Assembly: GCA_003481775.1 (NCBI GenBank)
Contig: QULU01000001.1
Span: 248,436-312,435, forward strand
Direction of reading: 5' to 3'
DNA length: 64,000 bases
DNA from: Clostridiaceae bacterium OM02-2AC
GTDB lineage: Bacteria > Bacillota_I > Bacilli_A > Erysipelotrichales > Erysipelotrichaceae
The position numbers and the translations under genes were made by a program. Positions within the stretch are counted from its first letter, which is position 1. Each line of letters starts with the position of its first letter. Below the pieces are notes generated by a model that searched no databases, was not told the origin of the DNA, and was given only the letters and a program-made list of their open reading frames with translations. This document shows positions 55,536-64,000 of the stretch, one piece after another.

Positions 55536-56123
55536 TTAGATCATAAACAGCTTAAATGTAATCGTTGTTGTCATTTCCTCATCATCTTCAGAATAGGTGA
55601 TTCCCGACACCTTCAATGATTTTGTCGTCCTTACATCATCCACCAGTGTCTGAACATCCGATATTGCACCGGACACACTCAGATTCACATTATAAACCTT
55701 CAGTTCTCCGTCCTTGCTCTTGGAAGAAGCCCCCTTTTTCTGCTGCAGCTGATATTCGGTATAGCTCACAATGTCTTCCTTATCAGCTTCTGCAATACTC
55801 AGGCTGACAGGAGTTAAGCCGTGCTCAATCGTCATAGAGGTGATAAGATTATCAACATCCTCCTTATTCATTTCTTCATAGAATTTATTCTTGATATTCT
55901 TTAACTCCTCCGAGGTCTCTTTCAGCTGCTTATCCAGATCGCCATAATTGATAATCGATGCTTTCGCTGACTGCAGCTCCAGCTGTGCAGTATCATAATC
56001 AGCTTTCAGCGTAGTATGCTTTTCCAAAGCCGGCAATAGCATCCAAAACAGCCCTCCGGCAAAAATGATAATACATAATAAAACATACAGCAGTATTTTC
56101 TCTCTCTTTGTTAATGTCTGCAT
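55536..56123 (-). CDS. pilO: Type IV pilus alignment protein PilO
   Basis: 195 residues: short cytosolic start, one membrane helix (about 11-31), coiled-coil (about 37-80), then a ferredoxin-like outer domain. Sequence is poorly conserved, but the layout and place after PilN match PilO of the inner-membrane PilMNO platform. GTGAAGG upstream of the ATG. Confidence 0.85.
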   Translation of the reverse strand: MQTLTKREKILLYVLLCIIIFAGGLFWMLLPALEKHTTLKADYDTAQLELQSAKASIINYGDLDKQLKETSEELKNIKNKFYEEMNKEDVDNLITSMTIEHGLTPVSLSIAEADKEDIVSYTEYQLQQKKGASSKSKDGELKVYNVNLSVSGAISDVQTLVDDVRTTKSLKVSGITYSEDDEEMTTTITFKLFMI

Positions 56124-56131
56124 ACCTTCAC

Positions 56132-56869
56132 CTACTTCAGTTTACAGAGGACAGTAGCTGAATATACCGTCGTCGTCTGTTTATTAGCTTGTGCATTTGT
56201 TTCCTTTGTTTTATTTAACAAATCCAGCAGCTGCTGTGCTGCGGATTCTGAATCGCTTTTCGTATCCGCATCTTTTTCTGTATTGTCATTTACATTTTCT
56301 GTCGCTTTCTCATTGGTTTCTGCCGTCTTTGTCGTTTTCTCTGATTGCGCATATCCCGCATAGTCAACAGCTTCAAAAGTCTTACTCTTTTTCAGTCTTC
56401 TGACGAATTGTTCCGTATCCTGGGATGTAAGAGATTCCACCTGCAGCGTCACAATCTGAGTTTCTCTTTGATAAGACAGGGATACAATGGAGGTATTCAC
56501 ATCCGAAGCAATCAATATCTGATCAAATGTATTCTGACTCAGCTGCGGATAGGACTGAATGTCCTTATGCAGAGTCTTATATTTCTCTACATCATTCATC
56601 GCCTTCTGCAGGGACTGGTATTTCTCCAAATCCGGATCCTCTGCAATCTGTTTCTGCACCTGCTTTAATTCTGCCTTTGCTGCTGCAATATCAGAATCCA
56701 ATGCATGATTCTGGTAGGTTACGATACCAAACCAGGATAGCAGGATAACTGCTGCAGTAATGGGAAAAGCCAGATATTTCAGGGCACTGGCATAAGGAGA
56801 AGCTTCTTTCTTCTGTTTATAGACCTTCAGTAAATCAATATCTTTATTTCTCAATCCATTTTGAAACAT
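56132..56869 (-). CDS. pilN: Type IV pilus alignment protein PilN
   Basis: 245 residues: N-terminal cytosolic segment to about 30, membrane helix (about 33-51), coiled-coil, a PilN-like domain, then a low-complexity stretch rich in threonine, asparagine, aspartate and glutamate (about 175-225). The start at 56869 uses GAGGTG six bases upstream; a GTG at 56878 is the alternative. It sits 10 bp after pilM. The usual PilM-binding motif is not obvious. Confidence 0.82.
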   Translation of the reverse strand: MFQNGLRNKDIDLLKVYKQKKEASPYASALKYLAFPITAAVILLSWFGIVTYQNHALDSDIAAAKAELKQVQKQIAEDPDLEKYQSLQKAMNDVEKYKTLHKDIQSYPQLSQNTFDQILIASDVNTSIVSLSYQRETQIVTLQVESLTSQDTEQFVRRLKKSKTFEAVDYAGYAQSEKTTKTAETNEKATENVNDNTEKDADTKSDSESAAQQLLDLLNKTKETNAQANKQTTTVYSATVLCKLK

Positions 56870-56879
56870 CTCCTTCACC

Positions 56880-57791
56880 TCACTTTCTGATTAGACATCC
56901 TACGGGAAACACATAATCATGCAAATGGAAATCGTGATAGGAATCCTGTGTCACATAGACAATCTTAGAATCCGGAAATTGATCAGCCTGCAAATTCAGA
57001 TTGTTGCGTATACTTTCAAACACCATAAGCTCCTCCGCATCATCCAAACCGCAAAAATAAGCTCTTTCCACAGGGTATGGACTCTGCTTGGATTTACTAA
57101 ACTGTATGAGCTGTGATATATTACTGTTCATTTCTGAAATAAAGGCCTGTGTCCCACGTTCTGAAAACAGACGTGTTCTATTCGAGAAGGTATAATGGTT
57201 CCTTTCAAACAAATAAGAGGATACATTATTGCCATCCAGAACTGATACGATATACGTTTTCCCTGTTAAGTCTGCCAGCTCCTGTGTCAGCTTATGGAGA
57301 GCATTGATGGATATATCAACGCTTTTAAGCTTGATTCCAGCTGCTTCAAACAGCTCTATGTAGCTTGTCAGCAGCTTCCTCTCTGCTGCACAGCATAGAA
57401 TTTCGCCGCCTTTTTTCTCTTCTTCTTCAAATGATGGCTGCAAAACGCTGTAATCATAAATCAAATCCTCATAGCTACCATCAATATCAGATAATTCATC
57501 CTTTGCGACCTTCAGCAGCTCCTTTTTTGACAGCAGCGGAACCCGTATGTTTTTCACCAGAATCTGCCCGCTGTCAATCACGAGTCTGGTTTCCTTTAAT
57601 CCGTTTTCATGCAGCTCCTTCAAAATGTCTAGGATGGAGGTATCATCCGTAATTACACCATTGATCATTGCTCCTTCTTCCAAAGGATATTCATGAAACG
57701 CTTCTACCTTTATCATATCTTTCTTATCACATGATCCGTAAATCATCTGTACAGCATGTGATGATATAAATAATACATATTCTTTTACCAT
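56880..57791 (-). CDS. pilM: Type IV pilus actin-like protein PilM
   Basis: 303 residues with an FtsA/actin-like fold. Recognisable features include VIDSGQILVKNIRVPLLSKK, the SHS2-like middle domain, and IKLKSVDISINALHKL. It lies on the cytoplasmic face and binds PilN and the ATPases. It is short compared with usual PilM (about 350), and the N-terminal nucleotide-binding stretch is weak, so ATP binding is uncertain. Confidence 0.85.
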   Translation of the reverse strand: MVKEYVLFISSHAVQMIYGSCDKKDMIKVEAFHEYPLEEGAMINGVITDDTSILDILKELHENGLKETRLVIDSGQILVKNIRVPLLSKKELLKVAKDELSDIDGSYEDLIYDYSVLQPSFEEEEKKGGEILCCAAERKLLTSYIELFEAAGIKLKSVDISINALHKLTQELADLTGKTYIVSVLDGNNVSSYLFERNHYTFSNRTRLFSERGTQAFISEMNSNISQLIQFSKSKQSPYPVERAYFCGLDDAEELMVFESIRNNLNLQADQFPDSKIVYVTQDSYHDFHLHDYVFPVGCLIRK

Positions 57792-57803
57792 AAGCTTCTC
57801 CCT

Positions 57804-59000
57804 TTACTTTAGACTTGCTGGATTCTGATACATCTGATAGATTGGAAGCAATACTGCAAGCATAACACACAATACAATCAACGCCAGAATTATAATCATA
57901 ACCGGTTCCAGCAATGTGACCATACGCTGAGATGCGGCCTCGGATTCATAATCAAAATCATCAGCCAGAGATGTCAGCATCGTCTCCAGACGCCCGCTCT
58001 CTTCCCCTATATAAATGGAGCTTGCAAGCTTAGAATCAAATCCATCAATTTTCTGTATGCTCTGTGACAGAGAGGTTCCGTTCCTCACCATGTTTACGAC
58101 CCCATCGAATTGTGATTCTATATATTTATTTCCTATGGTATTACGAATGATCTGCATACCATTGATAATGGAAATACCGCTTGTATACAGGGAACACATA
58201 TTTCTTGCGAAACGCGCTGTATAGATAATGCAAAGCAGCTTACCGATTTTGGGAATGCGCAGCTTCATTTTGTCGAAACGATACCGCACCCTTTCTATGC
58301 GAAGCAGCGTTGTAATCAATGCAAATATACATAGAATACCGACGAGAAGCCAGTACCAGTAATGTATCATAATCTGCGAAAGACCATTTACAATTTTCGT
58401 AATCACCGGCAAATCCATTCCCTCAAACACGCTTGAGAAGCTTGGAATAATCCATGTAAATACAACGATGATAACAAAGACAGTCACACATAACAGAATA
58501 ATCGGATAGATCATGGCATTGCGTATCTTTCGTTTGATATGATCATCCTTTTCATACTGCAAAGCCATCGTCATAGCGACCTTTTCCATCTGCCCGCTGC
58601 TTTCTCCGGTTCGATACATATTGATCATAAGCTCGGGAAATGCCTTGCCTTCAGATTCCATAGCCATAGACAGGGTCTGTCCCTGCTGCAGCTTGCGGTA
58701 CATATCCGTGTAAATACTTTTGATTTTCGGTTTGCTTTCTCTTTGCACCAGGATAGACATTGCACGTATCAGGCTGACACCGGACCCAATCATTGCTCCC
58801 AGCTGGCGCGAAAAATCAGACAGCTCCTTCAGCGTCAGTTTATACGTATTCTGCTGTGTATTTGTCACATCCTTACAGTCAATCAGATACTGCTCCTTAG
58901 AACGCAGAAAAGCAGCAAGCTCATTCCTGCTGTTTACCTCCATTTTGCCTGTAATTCTTTTGGAATTTATATCCTTTGCCGTATATTTATAAACCGCCAT
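57804..59000 (-). CDS. pilC: Type IV pilus inner-membrane platform protein PilC
   Basis: 398 residues with duplicated T2SSF domains (about 60-185 and 265-385) and three to four membrane helices. FSRQLGAMIGSGVSLIRAM, FPELMINMYRTGESSGQMEK and ASSIYIGEESGRLETML are typical. It couples the ATPases to pilin insertion. The ATG follows AGGTAATACAGGT. Confidence 0.95.
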   Translation of the reverse strand: MAVYKYTAKDINSKRITGKMEVNSRNELAAFLRSKEQYLIDCKDVTNTQQNTYKLTLKELSDFSRQLGAMIGSGVSLIRAMSILVQRESKPKIKSIYTDMYRKLQQGQTLSMAMESEGKAFPELMINMYRTGESSGQMEKVAMTMALQYEKDDHIKRKIRNAMIYPIILLCVTVFVIIVVFTWIIPSFSSVFEGMDLPVITKIVNGLSQIMIHYWYWLLVGILCIFALITTLLRIERVRYRFDKMKLRIPKIGKLLCIIYTARFARNMCSLYTSGISIINGMQIIRNTIGNKYIESQFDGVVNMVRNGTSLSQSIQKIDGFDSKLASSIYIGEESGRLETMLTSLADDFDYESEAASQRMVTLLEPVMIIILALIVLCVMLAVLLPIYQMYQNPASLK

Positions 59001-59024
59001 ACCTGTATTACCTCCAAGCCAGTT

Positions 59025-59792
59025 TTATAATCCAAACAATGATAAATAAGCCTGTATCAGATTTTCCCCATATAGGAACGCCACCATAATTCCTGCACAC
59101 AAATAAGGGCCAAAGGCGATATGCGCACCGCTTTCCGTTTTCCTTGATAAAAGCAGATAAACTGCATAGCTTCCGCCAATCAGTACGGAGATAAAAAATG
59201 CAAGAAGGGTCAGCTTCCACCCCAGCAGAAAGCCGGCTACAGCAATCAGCTTGATATCTCCACCACCAAAGCAATCCGGAATCAGAAGCGTCAGCACATA
59301 CATCGGAAGACTAATAACGAAGAAGCCAATTATTCTTGACAGAAATGCTGTTTCCGGATGTAATACTGTGAAAATGCCAACAGGAACAATTAAAGCGATA
59401 ATTAGACCATTTGGTATTGTCATAGTATCAAAGTCAATCATGGTGATTGTTAAAAGAATCATGAATACCGCAAATACAAGAATGGTATCCCAGGAAAAGC
59501 CATAGGTATAGAAACAAAACATCCCGATACAGCCGCCAAGAACCTCCAGTATAGTTTCACGTGCTGAAATCTTACTACCGCAGTATCGGCATTTCCCTTT
59601 CAGAAACAGATAGCTGAACACTGGAAACAGGTCATACCACTGCAGCTGATGATGGCATGCAGGGCAAAAGGATCTTCCCTTTACAAAGGATAGGCCCTGT
59701 GGAAGCCTCCATATTACCACGTTTAAAAAGCTGGTGATACAGATTCCAATCAGGAATGCATATAGATATAGTAGTAATATTAAAGAGTCCAT
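59025..59792 (-). CDS. pilD: Prepilin peptidase / N-methyltransferase PilD
   Basis: Removes prepilin leaders and methylates the new N-terminus. 255 residues. Two CxxC pairs (CPAC near 43, CRYC near 69) form the zinc site of the methylase part; the catalytic aspartates are in MIDFDTMTIPNG and CFGGGDIKLIA. About eight membrane segments. It should process all four prepilins of the operon. Confidence 0.95.
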   Translation of the reverse strand: MDSLILLLYLYAFLIGICITSFLNVVIWRLPQGLSFVKGRSFCPACHHQLQWYDLFPVFSYLFLKGKCRYCGSKISARETILEVLGGCIGMFCFYTYGFSWDTILVFAVFMILLTITMIDFDTMTIPNGLIIALIVPVGIFTVLHPETAFLSRIIGFFVISLPMYVLTLLIPDCFGGGDIKLIAVAGFLLGWKLTLLAFFISVLIGGSYAVYLLLSRKTESGAHIAFGPYLCAGIMVAFLYGENLIQAYLSLFGL

Positions 59793-59822
59793 TATCTCAC
59801 CATCTTTCTTTAGGTTAACATG

Positions 59823-59858
59823 TAAATATAAAGCCTCTTGAAAGAGGCTTTATATTTA
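59823..59858 (-). terminator. pilA terminator
   Basis: 17-bp perfect inverted repeat (59823-59839 with 59842-59858) around GA, rich in A and T at its base. It lies 8 bp after the pilA stop and 30 bp before pilD, so it should give a large excess of the short pilA transcript with some read-through into the assembly genes. Confidence 0.9.
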
Positions 59859-59865
59859 ATCAAAT

Positions 59866-60309
59866 CTATTGTTTTTTCTTAATATCTGTTTGTGTTGCAG
59901 TATATTCATCACTAGAGCCTACTACTTTAATAGTACAACTGTCTATTTTCTTATCTGTCAATTCACACACAATGCTTTCAACAGCACCTTCAGGATATTT
60001 AGCCGCAGCGCCTTCACCGGTTTTAGAAAGACCTAACTCGCCATTTATGGCATCAACATTATTAACTTTCTGTTTCAAATCATCATTAGAAATACCTGGA
60101 TTTTCTCCAATTTGACTTGTCGCATAAGACTGTGCTGCAACATAACCTGCCCTTACCTGAGACTGCACTTTCGTTTCTGCTGCCTCATTGATATACTTCA
60201 TAACAGCCGGTACAGCCAGCGCCATCAGGATACCGACGATAACCAGAACCACGATGATTTCAACCAGCGTAAATCCCTTCTTGTTCTTCTTCAAATTCTT
60301 AACGTTCAT
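59866..60309 (-). CDS. pilA: Major type IV pilin
   Basis: 147 residues. KKG|FTLVEIIVVLVIVGILMALAV gives a 12-residue leader, Phe at +1, Glu at +5 and a classic assembly helix, followed by a small globular domain with two cysteines (about 116 and 124) able to form a D-region bond. It is first in the operon with its own long leader and terminator, as expected for the abundant subunit. ATG after AAGGAGAAGAG. A ComGC-like pilin is the alternative; the full PilMNO-PilT set favours a type IVa pilus. Confidence 0.92.
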   Translation of the reverse strand: MNVKNLKKNKKGFTLVEIIVVLVIVGILMALAVPAVMKYINEAAETKVQSQVRAGYVAAQSYATSQIGENPGISNDDLKQKVNNVDAINGELGLSKTGEGAAAKYPEGAVESIVCELTDKKIDSCTIKVVGSSDEYTATQTDIKKKQ

Positions 60310-60546
60310 TTTTCTCTTCTCCTTTTTTCAGCAGGCAATACTTCACAAGTTATAATTTATGAAACAGGTGATTTTCAAAATCAGCTGTTTTCCATGCAGT
60401 ATCTGCAAAAAAGCATCCATCATCACCTGTGAATCATGCTATTCCCCACTCTACAATGTATTAGGTTCATAAACATGAAAGGTGTGAAAACTCAGCCATA
60501 TTTTCACAAAAGCCCCTTTTGGTATTGCCAAAATCTTAACATTTAT
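60310..60546 (-). promoter_or_regulatory. Structured pilA 5' leader RNA of unknown class
   Basis: About 230 untranslated bases with several pairings: TTTTGG/CCAAAA (60528-60533 with 60517-60522), TGTGAAAA/TTTTCACA (60501-60508 with 60483-60490), and a 9-bp ACAGGTGAT/ATCACCTGT stem (60422-60430 with 60364-60372) enclosing smaller hairpins. One of these, GATTTT/AAAATC, competes with the outer stem's 3' arm. It does not match cyclic-di-GMP I or II motifs as far as could be judged by eye. Confidence 0.5.
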
Positions 60547-60555
60547 ATTATAGCA
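60547..60555 (-). promoter_or_regulatory. pilA promoter (extended -10)
   Basis: TGCTATAAT on the minus strand with TATAAT at 60547-60552; no good -35 at 17 bp. A TTGACA lies too far upstream to pair with it. An activator may be needed. Confidence 0.65.
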
Positions 60556-60696
60556 TAGAAAAAACACGGAAAGTTTTTTTTGTCAAATTTTTATATCGTT
60601 TTTCATTTATAAGCATTCAAACCAAAACTTCGTGTGATACTAATGTGATATTCATTTTATATTCTTTCTGCCTTGACACCACTTTTATAAGCCGTA
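60556..60696. promoter_or_regulatory. Upstream region of pilA with repeated TGTGATA
   Basis: Two direct copies of TGTGATA (60633-60639, 60644-60650) spaced 11 bp, and an inverted GTATCAC (60694-60700) at the end of the neighbouring methyltransferase gene. One-turn spacing suggests a dimeric activator. No clear terminator for the methyltransferase gene was found here. Confidence 0.3.
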
Positions 60697-61428
60697 TCAC
60701 TTTTTAAACGCATACATGCAGATGCCTGCCGCTACAGCAACATTTAAGGATTCAAAGGTGTGCATCTCGATAAACACATGGGTATCGGCCAGACGCAGAA
60801 CCTCCTCGCTGACGCCCTTTCCCTCATTACCAAAAACAAGTGCAAATGCTTCAGGTACTGCCACCTCACGAAGTGCTGAGGCATTGTGTAGAGACGTCGC
60901 AAGAATCCTGCTTCCCCGCTGCTTCAATTCCATCAGCATGGCATGTACATCCCCCCGTATCACCGGAATGTGAAACAAGGCCCCCTGTGTGGAACGAATC
61001 ACCTTTTCATTATAAATATCGCAGCTGTGTGCAGACAGCAGGACAGCATCATATCCGAAGGACAGCGCTGTGCGAATGATCGTTCCGACATTTCCCGGAT
61101 CCTGCACATCATCCAGTACGATGACCCGCTGCCCATAATCCGCCTCACTGTATTGCGGCATGTGGCATACCGCCATGATCCAGGTACCGGAAACACTGCT
61201 TTCCAGCTTCCGCAAAATTTCCGGCGTGACCTCATACACCGGAAACTGCTGAAATGGATGCGGTTTTTCTCTTTCAACGATGATGCACTCCACCAGATTT
61301 GCCCGTACAGCCTCTTCGATCAGATGCTCCCCTTCAATCAGAAATCTGCGTTCCTTTTCCCGATACTTTTTCTCCTTGTATTTCGCCCACTGCTTTACTT
61401 TTGCATTGGTCAGTGATGTTATTTCCAT
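60697..61428 (-). CDS. TrmH/SpoU-family RNA 2'-O-methyltransferase
   Basis: SAM-dependent ribose methylation, probably of 23S rRNA (RlmB/TsnR-like). N-terminal substrate-binding domain (about 1-95), then the SPOUT knot with VLDDVQDPGNVGTIIRTA, FGNEGKGVS and the final SLNVAVAAGICMYAF. The start at 61428 (MEITSLTNAKVKQ) follows AAGGAG; the longer frame is not supported. 243 residues. Confidence 0.93.
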   Translation of the reverse strand: MEITSLTNAKVKQWAKYKEKKYREKERRFLIEGEHLIEEAVRANLVECIIVEREKPHPFQQFPVYEVTPEILRKLESSVSGTWIMAVCHMPQYSEADYGQRVIVLDDVQDPGNVGTIIRTALSFGYDAVLLSAHSCDIYNEKVIRSTQGALFHIPVIRGDVHAMLMELKQRGSRILATSLHNASALREVAVPEAFALVFGNEGKGVSEEVLRLADTHVFIEMHTFESLNVAVAAGICMYAFKK

Positions 61429-61554
61429 AATGCGCTCCTTATGTTTAAACCGCCATGCTTTCACGCGGCTTTCCTTCATTTCATCTCTTCCGTTATTGTA
61501 CTGTATTTCACACGGCTTTTCCATAGAAAACAACAACTCTTTTTATAAAAATAC

Positions 61555-61590
61555 GAAAAATGACAGACAAACCGCTGTTCATCTGTCATT
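61555..61590 (-). terminator. ileS terminator
   Basis: 9-bp stem AATGACAGA/TCTGTCATT (61582-61590 with 61559-61567), followed on the minus strand by TTTCGTATTTTTATAAA. Confidence 0.82.
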
Positions 61591-61624
61591 CATCATTTCC
61601 TCATTATGCAACTTATGCCGCTGA

Positions 61625-64000
61625 CTACTTCAACACCTCTGCACAGCGCTCACAAAGACCGTCCTCGGCATGGGATGCTGTAATATTCCAGCATCTAGGA
61701 CAAACCTTGCCTTCACACTTCTCAATCGCCACGCCGCAAACCTCATACTGCTTCAATTTGTCCACGGAGAAGCTGACCTTTGAAACAATCAGCCACTGGT
61801 TGAAATGATTTCCGCACAGCTTCTCAATCAATGCACGGTCTTCATCACTCACATTCACGATAACATGCGCTTCCAGAGATTTTCCGATCACCTTTTCCGC
61901 ACGTGCTTCCTCCAGCGCCTTGAAAATATCCTGACGAATTGCCATCATGCGTTCCATATCCGCTTTGATTGCATCTGCGTTGTGCACATCCAGCGGCTGC
62001 GCAAAGCTTCCCAGATGGATACTTTCCGCTTCTGTATGGAAGAAATCATTGACCTCCTCACAGGTATGCACAAGGATTGGTGCCCACAGTCGTACCAGGG
62101 TATTGACCGCATGCCACAGCACCGTCTGTACCTGACGGCGTCTTGGGGAATCCTTTTTCTCGATATACAGAATATCCTTCGTATAATCCATATAATACGC
62201 AGACAGCTCATTTGTCATCAGGTTGCTCAGCATATTGGTGATATCCGCAAAACGATATTCCTTATACGCCTTGATCGCCTTTTCATTCACTTCATTCAGC
62301 AATACCAGAATATACTTATCAAGCTCTGGCAAATCCTGGATAGCTACAAGGTCTTCCCTTGTGAAATCCTCTTCCGGATTGACATTGGCAAGCATGAAAC
62401 GGAACGTATTGCGCACCTTGCGATACTGCTCGCTGATCTGCTTTAAAATCTCATCGGACATACTGCAGTCTGCCTGATAATCAACACTTGTCGCCCACAG
62501 ACGCAGGATATCCGCGCCATATTTCTTCGTAATTTCTCCCGGCGCTACCGCGTTCCACTGTGATTTGCTCATTTTCACACCCTTGCCATCCATAACAAAG
62601 CCGTGGCTCAGCACCTGCTTGTAAGGAGAACGCCCGTGCACTGCCGTACCGATGATTAAAGAGGAGTTAAACCATCCGCGATACTGATCGCTTCCCTCAA
62701 AATACAGATCGGCAGGATAACCCAGTCCGCGTTCCATCATAGCACCGGTATGAGAGCTACCGGAGTCAAACCATACATCCATCGTATCGGTTTCCTTGCG
62801 GAATTCTCCATTCGGAGAGCCCGGGTGCGTGTAGCCCTGCGGTAACAGCTCCTTTGCCTCCTTCTCAAACCAGATATTGCTGCCATGCTCTTTGAACAGC
62901 TTTGCCACATGGGCAAATACAGCCTCATCCATGATCGGCGTATCATCCTCTGCATAAAAAATCGGAATCGGTACACCCCATGCACGCTGACGGGAAATAC
63001 ACCAGTCACCGCGGTCAGCGATCATATTGTGCATACGCTGCTGTCCCCACTTCGGAATCCAGTCCACATTTGCAATCTCTGTAAGCAGCTTTTCACGAAT
63101 TTTATCAATGGATGCAAACCACTGTGTGGTTGCTCGGAAAATAATCGGCTTCTTTGTTCTCCAGTCATGCGGATAGGAGTGTGTGATAAATTCCAGCTTC
63201 AACAGCGCACTCAGCTCATCCAGCTTCTGCGTAACCGTTTTGTTGGCATCATCGACATACTGTCCCTTCAGCCAGTCTCCGGCATCCTCCATCATGCAGC
63301 CGTGCTCATCCACATTACAATAGGCAGGCAGGCCGTATTTCTGTCCGATGAAGAAGTCATCGGCACCAAAGCCCGGTGCAGTATGTACACAACCGGTACC
63401 TGCATCCGCCGTAACGTGATCTCCCAGAATAACCAGAGATTCACGATCATACAATGGATGCTGGCAGGTGATCATTTCCAATTCACTACCCTTGAACGTC
63501 GCAATCTTTCGCTTCTGCTCAAGTCCGAATTTCTCCCAAAGTGCATCGACCAGCTCTTCCAGAACAATCAGCTTGCCCCTCTCGCTTTCAACCAGCGCAT
63601 AGGTATAATCCTTATTCAGACAGATTCCCAGATTGGCAGGAATGGTCCACGGTGTCGTTGTCCAGATAACAAACGATGTATCGCTATCCAGGATACCCTT
63701 GCCGTCCTTGACCGGGAATTTCACGAAAATTGTCGGACTCTTGATATCCTTATATTCAATCTCCGCTTCCGCCAGTGCCGTTTCACTGGAAGGACTCCAG
63801 TAGACCGGCTTCAACCCCTTGTAAATCAAACCATCCATCGCCATCGATGCAAAAATTTCTATCTGATGTGCTTCAAACTCCTTTGTCAGTGTGATGTAGG
63901 GATGATCATAATCGCCGACAACTCCCAGCGATAAAAATCCCTTTTTCTGACGCTCAACCTGTTCCATAGCATAGTCATAGCACAGCTTGCGGAAATCAGA
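61625..64000 (-). CDS. ileS: Isoleucyl-tRNA synthetase, 5' end cut by window edge
   Basis: Class Ia synthetase with CP1 editing domain. The frame stays open to the right edge (reading SDFRKLCYDYAMEQVE at the cut), so the N-terminal part with the HIGH motif is outside the window. KMSKS is present as GVKMSKSQWNAV near base 62560. The C-terminus has the anticodon-binding region and a zinc site (CPRC and CERC) as in bacterial type 1 IleRS. About 791 of the usual 910-930 residues are seen. Confidence 0.97.
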   Translation of the reverse strand, partial: SDFRKLCYDYAMEQVERQKKGFLSLGVVGDYDHPYITLTKEFEAHQIEIFASMAMDGLIYKGLKPVYWSPSSETALAEAEIEYKDIKSPTIFVKFPVKDGKGILDSDTSFVIWTTTPWTIPANLGICLNKDYTYALVESERGKLIVLEELVDALWEKFGLEQKRKIATFKGSELEMITCQHPLYDRESLVILGDHVTADAGTGCVHTAPGFGADDFFIGQKYGLPAYCNVDEHGCMMEDAGDWLKGQYVDDANKTVTQKLDELSALLKLEFITHSYPHDWRTKKPIIFRATTQWFASIDKIREKLLTEIANVDWIPKWGQQRMHNMIADRGDWCISRQRAWGVPIPIFYAEDDTPIMDEAVFAHVAKLFKEHGSNIWFEKEAKELLPQGYTHPGSPNGEFRKETDTMDVWFDSGSSHTGAMMERGLGYPADLYFEGSDQYRGWFNSSLIIGTAVHGRSPYKQVLSHGFVMDGKGVKMSKSQWNAVAPGEITKKYGADILRLWATSVDYQADCSMSDEILKQISEQYRKVRNTFRFMLANVNPEEDFTREDLVAIQDLPELDKYILVLLNEVNEKAIKAYKEYRFADITNMLSNLMTNELSAYYMDYTKDILYIEKKDSPRRRQVQTVLWHAVNTLVRLWAPILVHTCEEVNDFFHTEAESIHLGSFAQPLDVHNADAIKADMERMMAIRQDIFKALEEARAEKVIGKSLEAHVIVNVSDEDRALIEKLCGNHFNQWLIVSKVSFSVDKLKQYEVCGVAIEKCEGKVCPRCWNITASHAEDGLCERCAEVLK

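Noticed and set aside
60310..60480. Cyclic-di-GMP riboswitch ahead of pilA
   Set aside because: Expected for clostridial pilin genes, but neither the type I core nor the type II pseudoknot consensus could be matched; kept as an unassigned structured leader.
60578..60594. TTGACA on the minus strand as -35 of pilA
   Set aside because: It lies about 28 bp from the TATAAT, far from the usual 17 bp spacing, so it was not used.
62885..63934. 349-codon open frame on the plus strand
   Set aside because: Antisense to the conserved ileS coding region, with no start signals; shadow frame.

Overview
The window looks like a chromosomal segment of a low-to-moderate GC Firmicute, most likely an Erysipelotrichaceae member of the [Clostridium] innocuum type. 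This rests on TTGACA/TATAAT promoters, AAGGAGG-type ribosome binding sites, a T-box, RNase J, SufCDSUB, ANTAR antitermination, a siroheme-only tetrapyrrole pathway and a Gram-positive type IV pilus operon. The species is inference; the genes are read directly. No rRNA, tRNA, CRISPR array or intact insertion sequence was seen.

Layout. 1-8450: a nitrogen-assimilation cluster. Type III glutamine synthetase (cut by the left edge) and glutamate dehydrogenase lie on the minus strand. Diverging from them are a three-gene archaeal-type glutamate synthase, a type I glutamine synthetase and a NitR-like ANTAR regulator. Two 5' leaders and one intergenic gap carry related terminator hairpins built around AAAGGC, which fits control by antitermination. 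8451-8833 is noncoding. 8834-12235: a small membrane protein, a D-Ala-D-Ala carboxypeptidase and aspartate ammonia-lyase. 12236-21146: a tightly overlapping hemA-hemC-cobA/hemD-hemB-hemL-sirC/sirB operon that makes siroheme, divergent from the siroheme-dependent nitrite/sulfite reductase that would use it. 21204-27619: a surface O-acylation cassette (SGNH, DUF4358, MBOAT, DHHW), a GntR regulator with two DNA-binding domains and a second SGNH protein. 27812-33097: sufCDSUB plus 5-formyl-THF cyclo-ligase.

33268-45460: housekeeping and envelope genes: two parvulin-type foldases, HIT protein, two unknown membrane proteins, coaD, rsmD, a SEDS protein, def, RNase J and a membrane-anchored phosphoesterase-like protein with altered active-site residues. 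45423-49222: T-box-controlled pheST. 49258-60555: a complete type IV pilus operon, transcribed pilA-pilD-pilC-pilM-pilN-pilO-three minor pilins-pilB-pilT. pilA is preceded by a long structured leader and followed by a near-perfect terminator. 60697-64000: a TrmH-family rRNA methyltransferase and ileS (cut by the right edge).

Most notable: a 494-residue minor pilin whose C-terminal half carries four repeats resembling CBM5/12 carbohydrate-binding modules, which suggests a pilus-tip adhesin; the unassigned pilA leader RNA; and the linked nitrogen attenuators with a pseudo-receiver ANTAR protein.
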